Shown: positions 57,601 through 64,000 of the stretch, one piece after another
Numbering within the stretch: position 1 is the stretch's first letter
Layout of the letters: each line of letters begins with the position of its first letter
From: Apostichopus japonicus
Lineage: Eukaryota > Echinodermata > Holothuroidea > Aspidochirotida > Stichopodidae
NCBI RefSeq assembly: GCF_037975245.1
Contig: NC_092583.1
Span: 16,952,764 to 17,016,763, forward strand
Direction: 5' to 3'
DNA length: 64,000 bases
Made by a program: the position numbers and the translations under genes
The notes under the pieces: generated by a model
Told to the model about the DNA's origin: nothing
Seen by the model: the letters and a program-made list of their open reading frames with translations, nothing else
The model's database searches: none

Positions 57601-58430
57601 TAATAGTAACACATTACGAACTTAGGTGAATATAGATCATAGATCACCCAGTGTAGGATGTTGCTTACACAAGCGACCATAACATAGCCTATACCGCACA
57701 ATATAGCATGCACATCCAATTTGTGAACGTGATGAGAAGGCAGGCCTGATATACAAGTGAGGTACCTAGGTAAAATGCTGTGGTTCAGCAGCATGCACAT
57801 GGAATAGAAAATATGTTTTAGTTTTTTTAATATATTTATCTACAAGAGCAATGATATTTATAATTTAATATTTGTATTCCAACCTTGTAAACATATAAAC
57901 CTGGACTACGAAATGCATGAACTTCAAATTTCCCCCTCAGTCACCCCTCTTCTCTCAGCTCCCTTCCACGTTTTTCCCCCACACTTTTCTGTCTTTCTCC
58001 TTCTCTAGTTTACTCCATACCATCTTCCTTTAATCCTCTCTTTGTCTCTCTACAGTTTATCTCCTACCTCTCCTCTTTCCCCTGTTGGTTTCTTTCTTTT
58101 CTCCATCCCTTGTCTATTAATCCTCTTACATCTATCTCTTATGTGTTCATCCTGCTCATTAACCTGTCTGTATTCTGTGTGTGTATTTGTCCCTTCTGTT
58201 ACTGTAGCTTGTCATTCAGCCTCTGAAGAAGATCCTGCTAGGATCGAAACATCTGGCCCTCTTACTTTTACACATTCTCTAACACAGGCTATTTAGTGGA
58301 TAAGCAGTTTGCTAACAGTTAAGTTTTATTTGAACTTCAAGTTCGTCAGCAAATTGTTTACAGTTTATTCATTCCATGATTATTATTGCTTGAGGTGTTC
58401 AAATTTTTTTCTTTTTCCAGTTTCAGTGTG
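54633..58430. other. Intergenic upstream of PGRP
   Basis: No gene recognised. It includes the PGRP promoter side, C-runs at 55087-55100, a TTCAG tetramer-like tail near 56151-56168 and a pyrimidine-rich stretch at 57930-58130. Confidence 0.45.
58228..58246 (+). other. Short hairpin GATCCT-GCT-AGGATC
   Basis: Sits in CTGAAGAAGATCCTGCTAGG then ATCGAAACATC, a CTGAAGA-stem-CGAAAC arrangement often seen in retroelement-derived repeats. No retroelement frame was found beside it. Confidence 0.3.
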
Positions 58431-58443
58431 AGTGAGGGATATT

Positions 58444-58515
58444 ATGGATGAAGCTTCTGCAAAAGAAAAAAGAGCAAGATTGACTCAGAAACAACTCAAC
58501 ACAGTGATTCATAAT
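58444..58515 (+). CDS. Possible plus-strand first coding exon (24 codons) at the head of a minisatellite
   Basis: ATG at 58444 encodes MDEASAKEKRARLTQKQLNT then VIHN and meets a consensus donor AAT/GTAAGT at 58516. A polypyrimidine tract and CAG acceptors lie at 58414-58426. The charged sequence matches no domain I recognise. If the donors are ignored, the frame runs on through the array to a stop at 59509-59511 (355 codons from this ATG). I cannot tell whether either form is expressed. Confidence 0.3.
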
Positions 58516-59480
58516 GTAAGTGACCATTATATATTTACCCAGAAACAACTTAACACAGTGATTCATAATGTAAGTGACCATTATATATTTACCCAGAAAC
58601 AACTTAACACAGTGATTCATAATGTAAGTGACCATTATATATTTACCCAGAAACAACTTAACACAGTGATTCATAATGTAAGTGACCATTATGTACGATT
58701 GATTCAGAAACAACTTAACACAGTGATTCATAATGTAAGTGACCATTATATATTTACCCAGAAACAACTTAACACAGTGATTCATAATGTAAGTGACCAT
58801 TATGTACGATTGATTCAGAAACAACTTAACACAGTGATTCATAATGTAAGTGACCATTATGTACGATTGATTCAGAAACAACTTAACACAGTGATTCATA
58901 ATGTAAGTGACCATTATATATTTACCCAGAAACAACTTAACACAGTGATTCATAATGTAAGTGACCATTATGTACGATTGATTCAGAAACAACTTAACAC
59001 AGTGATTCATAATGTAAGTGACCATTATGTACGATTGATTCAGAAACAACTTAACACAGTGATTCATAATGTAAGTGACCATTATATATTTACCCAGAAA
59101 CAACTTAACACAGTGATTCATAATGTAAGTGACCATTATGTACGATTGATTCAGAAACAACTTAACACAGTGATTCATAATGTAAGTGACCATTATGTAC
59201 GATTGATTCAGAAACAACTTAACACAGTGATTCATAATGTAAGTGACCATTATATATTTACCCAGAAACAACATAACACAGTGATTCATAATGCAAGTGA
59301 CCATTATGTACGATTGATTCAGAAACAACTTAACACAGTGATTCATAATGCAAGTGACCATTATATATTTACCCAGAAACAACTTAACACAGTGATTCAT
59401 AATGTAAGTGACCATTATGTACGATTGATTCAGAAACAACTTAACACAGTGATTCATAATGCAAGTGACCATTATGTTAA
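58486..59480. repeat. 54/57-bp minisatellite with donor and acceptor motifs in every unit
   Basis: About 18 units of two kinds: a 54-bp kind with GTAAGTGACCATTATATATT then TACCCAG, and a 57-bp kind with GTAAGTGACCATTATGTACG then ATTGATTCAG. Both are followed by AAACAACTTAACACAG and TGATTCATAAT. The order is largely 54-57-57, a higher-order pattern. Confidence 0.92.
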
Positions 59481-59844
59481 CTGCACTTATTTCCAATTAG
59501 ACCTTCAGTAATAAACACACAGATCAGTTAATATCCACCCTAGTCATCTAATCCAGCAAGAAAGGAAGCTAACAATCACCTTAGATCGATAATGTTTCTT
59601 CCCAATTTATTAAAACACAGCAATCTCACAGGCTATAGGGTTTATAATTCTTTGTTTATAAGTTGTTGACGTAATCCAAGAAAGAAATTTAAAAAAAATT
59701 GGAGGAAGTATTGTGATTATGAAACTGCAAACAATTTTTTGATCGAGAATGATCGTTTGTCCTGGGGAGATAATGAAACATGTACAATCATATGATTTAA
59801 TTTTGATGTGGATTCGAGTATCATATACAGTAACACTTGTGTTC

Positions 59845-60145
59845 CATATACAGTATTATGGAGTTACTGTTATATTATGGAGTTACAGTTTGTATCATGG
59901 AGTTATTGTTTATATATTATGGAGTTACTGTTTATATTATGGAGTTACTGTTATATTATGGAGTTACAGTTTGTATCATGGAGTTATTGTTTATATTATG
60001 AAGTTACTGTTATATTATGGAGTTACAGTTTGTATCATGGAGTTATTGTTTATATTATTGAGTTATTGTTTATATTATGGAGTTATTGTTTATATTATGG
60101 AGTTACTGTTTATATTATGGAGTTACTGTTTATATTATGGAGTAC
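59845..60145. repeat. Minisatellite, period about 18-21 bp
   Basis: Repeats of TATTATGGAGTTACTGTT and variants (GTATCATGGAGTTATTGTTT). Open plus-strand frames through it reflect the period only. Confidence 0.9.
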
Positions 60146-60179
60146 TGTTTACAAAGTTGACAAATGTTGTTCCTTAATG

Positions 60180-63100
60180 GAAGCTATAGTATCTAGCAGA
60201 TCTTCATATTTCTGATTTATTTAGAATTGTCATTATCTGGTATTTTTTACTTGACTGCCAGAATGTTTAAGATCTGCAGGGATTAATGACGTGAGGAATT
60301 TGTAAATGTTATTATGATTTTCTGAAAGAGGAAATGAAAGTGGATATTGCAGTAGCAGTTGCTATAGTACAGCCAATGTACAATGCTAATGACATTATTG
60401 CAGACTTACAAGGGGTGTGATCAATGGGCTCTGTTAGGTTACCCTGTGTTGTAATAATATATTGTTGATAACTTTACAAATTGCTTGAAAGTGAAATAGC
60501 CTAGAAATACTCTTTGGAAAATGACTAAGAGAATCTCTCCTTTTCCCTTTGGGTAAATGGGACCAATCTTCCTGCTTACCATTATCCATTCTTGCTGCTT
60601 GTTGATTAAGTCTGTTAAAAGACCACTTCACCATGAAAGTAGACATTTACAAATGTTAGCTTATGATAAATAAATTCTACAAATACCCAGCTTCCAAAAT
60701 TAGTTAACATATGGAATCATGCAAATTTGTATGTTTTTAACAGAGCAGTCCAAAAAATGGACATTGGTATGAGACTATACTGTCAGTATCTATAGACCTG
60801 GTTCAAAGGCTGACCAAACCACACTTGGTTCTGGGTACCAGCCATTAAACCAGACTCCAAACTTACTACTGCATGTTTAAACAGTTTTAAGTCTCTCAGC
60901 AACAACAAGATAATAATGATGTCTTTAATAGCAGGCACTAATTATTTCCTGGTATTCTCTCCGATATTTAGAAGTATTAAATCCACATTCTAAAAATAGG
61001 AAATGACCCATTTCCAGGTACCTCTAATACTGGTGTAAACAATCCTGTGTAGTAGTTATATGAGAGAACCGTGGGAATGTTGATAATAAAAGTACTGGCA
61101 TGACTAATTAAGAGAAACTCAAAAGCCAGGACAGATTTCTGAGGAAAAGATTCTTCTTAGGTGCCTTTCCAACGAACAGGATATAGTAAGTTCATAGTCG
61201 TAAAGTGACGGTACACATGATATTGAAAGTGAAGTGGTTGCTAAACATATTTAGTTTCTGTTCTAAGGGGCTTTTATATATAGATCTGCAAAAAATCAGC
61301 TCTACAAACAAAAAGAGTGAACACAAATTGGTAGTACAATGTTAAATTTACCCCTCTTTTGTTTTAAGGGAATGGAGGGTAACCAGATCATAGCTTTATT
61401 TTTGTTGTTGATGTTGTTAACCTTGGAAGAAGTGCCTCCTTTTATATTATTTCGCAAATTTACTATTTAGCATGTTCTGAACTACAGTGGTGTACTGTGA
61501 GCCCTTTTTTGTTAGATATAAGAAAAATATCTATCATAAATATTTGATTCAGATTGTTCTCATTACTTAAGTAAATTATAATTATTATTGTTTTACATGA
61601 GTAAAAACTATGAGAGACTAACCATTAACTAAGTGTATCTGCTGCCAGGATGAAGAATGGACTTCAGAAAGCTATAAAATTACCCAAGGTAACATGAGTA
61701 GAATATCAAGAAAGCATTTGTTATATTGTTGAAATTGTCTGATATTATGAGCTACACATGGCCTTTTGGCCTTCTTAAATCAATATTTTTGTTGCAGTGT
61801 TGAATAATATAAAGTACCAATAAAGTTGACAAAAGTCACAACACTGTTGCTTTGAACATGTTGGAGTCCACACAATTTACTGTTTTAATTTGACAAATTT
61901 GATACTTAAATAAATAATACAATACCTGGATGTTCATAATAAGTTTCACGTTGGTAACAAATTCAAAATATTACAAAATGCTGACTCAAGAGCTGCAGCT
62001 GGAAAAAAGGAAGAAAGAGTAAATCTTACATGAGACACATGTGCAGTACAAGATAATGTAGTTTATAGTGGCTTAACACTAAGAGACCTCTTGTTGATTA
62101 TATACCTGTACTTGCTTTTATTTACTCGTTTATACTTGCTATGAGATTTGACTGCTGATTGCATGGATTGTTTATTCTAATCATACATGTTTCTGTCATT
62201 TGTATGGTCCATTGTATTATAAACATCAATTTCTTCTTCCTCTTCTTTCACTTTGACTAATCCAGAGTTAATTGATGTAATCGATGTAATTATTATTTAT
62301 TTTTCTTCTTATCTTTTATCCAAACTTTAGCTTTAAGTCTTCATTATTACTGTACTGTAAGTAGAAATTCAAACTTCACATTTTGTCTCCCCATATTTCG
62401 TTTTTCATTTTTTCCATTTTTTTTTGGCAAATGGATTCAGTTTGCATGCCATGCATTTGAATCATGTCCTATATTATTTTCAGTCATTTCAGCCCATTTT
62501 ATTTTGTTTTTCATATATCCTGTCTCCTGTTTTCCTCCCTGGATGTGGTTTTTATTAATATATTTTTTTGATAGGACTCAGAAAGGAATCACTGCAAGGC
62601 AAACAGTACTTTCTCTATCAGTGGCAATAACAGAGATGAAATGCAATGACGACTTTCAGATATTTTGGTGGCAGGCAATCTGACACTTTTAATGAATACA
62701 AAGTTATTCCATGAATATAAAGTAGCAGAAGACCTCTATCTGTGATTTGTTCAAAACTGGTGTACATAAGGTTGTTTCAACTTGTTTGAAGGTAAACAAA
62801 TATTACCTGGTTAGCCCCTCTCCGACCCAGGAAACGGATCAGTGGATGTCCGCTTCTCTGTGGATAAAGTTTGCTCTTGTTCATTCATTTTTTCTGGTTA
62901 ACATTTCTTTGATATTGTGATTCAATTGGAAAGTTTGACTGGCTGTCAGTTTTCTCTCAAATTCAAGGTTTCCTCGGGAGACAAACAATATGAATAAATT
63001 GTCTTTGATGGATAAATGATTGGTACGAGGGGAAACAATCATGCTTTGTAGCCTTTTGTCAAGATAGTGTCAAGCACATTGCTATGCCACATACATTCAT

Positions 63101-64000
63101 AAAGCTTCACTAAACATGAAACATTTTGGAAAGGAAACATGTCATAAGGATGTATTTTTTGCTCAAGCCGGGCAGAAAGTGCTGCAAAGCTTTGATATAC
63201 TCAGCCTGTGTCAAGCAAGACCCCTTAACATTAGTCCTCAGAATTAAATGACAAAGAGTCCAATGCTATTGTTTTATGGAGAGCTTTCTTGACAAAACCA
63301 CCTGCATGAATTAAACTAGCTGTTGATGAAATAAATGTTATCAAATCGCTTTTGTGTACGGATACATGGCAAGCTTTGTGAACACTAGTGATGAATAGCA
63401 AGATTGAAAGCCCCTGTATGTTTCTCAGCTATTTCTGTGCTAGAATTGAAATGTGTCAATATTGTCACCCATTGTTCCAAAATAAAATTCCATTTTGCTA
63501 TCTGATTTTACTTCTTTTATGCGCTGCAACTCAATAACTGTTCAGTAGAAAACAAAATACTGTATGTCCATTCTTTCATCGCCCATCGATTCTCTCAAGT
63601 TTAGTGGCGCTGGTACTGAACTCTTTCATTCTATAGAGACTTCTACGGTTAACCCTAACCTAAGATTCTTTAAACAATGTCTTTCTTCCTTTTTCCTCAT
63701 GTTTTCTTTATATATATATTTTTTGATAGATGCTAATACTTTGAGGGTAACCCAGACAATCTTTTAATCCTGCATGGTACCTATCCTATCCTGCATGCAA
63801 TCTTGGTTTCTGGTTTTGGATGTAAAATTTTTCCCTTCCTCGATTTTGTGAGAAAATGCAAGCAGCATTATCTACAGCTTGAGTAATATATCAGTTATAA
63901 CTTATCATCATGACCTTTGACCTGGGATAGTCTTCAAGCATCACAGGGTGGCAAAAGGTCATGATAAAGTTTACTGAATATTGATAACAGCAGACCTGTT
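60180..64000. other. No recognised gene
   Basis: AT-rich sequence with T-runs and no repeats of note. No conserved domain or exon series with splice sites was found on either strand. Confidence 0.45.

Noticed and set aside
58423-59496. 357-codon minus-strand frame of MVTYIMNHCVKLFL repeats
   Set aside because: Mirror frame of the 54/57-bp array, with no splice or start context on that strand.
59749-60215. Two overlapping plus-strand frames of about 140 codons
   Set aside because: Low-complexity 18-21 bp minisatellite.

Overview
This window is animal genomic DNA. It is AT-rich, its genes are split by GT-AG introns, and it carries many micro- and minisatellites and non-autonomous transposons. 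The gene content is secreted C-type-lectin-like proteins plus one peptidoglycan recognition protein, which points to the innate-immune repertoire of an invertebrate. A marine deuterostome such as an echinoderm is my guess; nothing in the sequence proves it. All supported genes are on the minus strand, so they run from high to low coordinates.

Layout. Positions 459-5617 hold lectin gene 1: signal-peptide exon, two CTLD exons and a Thr-rich mucin-like exon; its 3' end may lie outside the window. Positions 5618-9041 are intergenic with AT microsatellites. Positions 9042-10918 hold a TIR element with a 6-bp target duplication, ending 55 bp from the stop codon of lectin gene 2. Gene 2 (10974-13672) is complete: signal peptide, CTLD, Ser/Thr stalk, PAN/apple-like C-terminal domain, 266 aa. 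Positions about 15.4-43.84 kb are a tandem duplication of a unit of about 14 kb. Each copy carries one lectin gene of the same plan: gene 3 (16222-28522) with three CTLDs and gene 4 (30314-41712) with one. The extra CTLDs of gene 3 come from a 1532-bp tandem repeat. In both copies the signal-peptide exon sits at the head of a 75-bp minisatellite built from that exon and its splice sites. Copy 2 also carries two hAT-type MITEs in intron 1 and a solo LTR upstream of the gene. Positions 45.47-46.91 kb are a 39-40 bp minisatellite. Positions 49424-54042 hold a six-exon secreted PGRP with all predicted zinc ligands of an active amidase and a hAT-type MITE in its first coding intron. Positions 54.6-64 kb have no recognised gene except an odd plus-strand minisatellite (58.48-59.48 kb), each unit of which carries a donor-like and an acceptor-like splice site.

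The common theme is a phase-1 exon cassette system. Nearly every lectin exon begins and ends in phase 1, so CTLD, stalk and PAN exons can be duplicated or skipped without breaking the frame. The tandem duplications show this happening at the scale of a unit of a microexon, an exon plus intron, and a whole gene. The lectins and the PGRP are probably parallel secreted immune effectors or receptors; nothing here shows that they act in one pathway. Exon boundaries were called by eye from splice consensus, phase and homology between copies.
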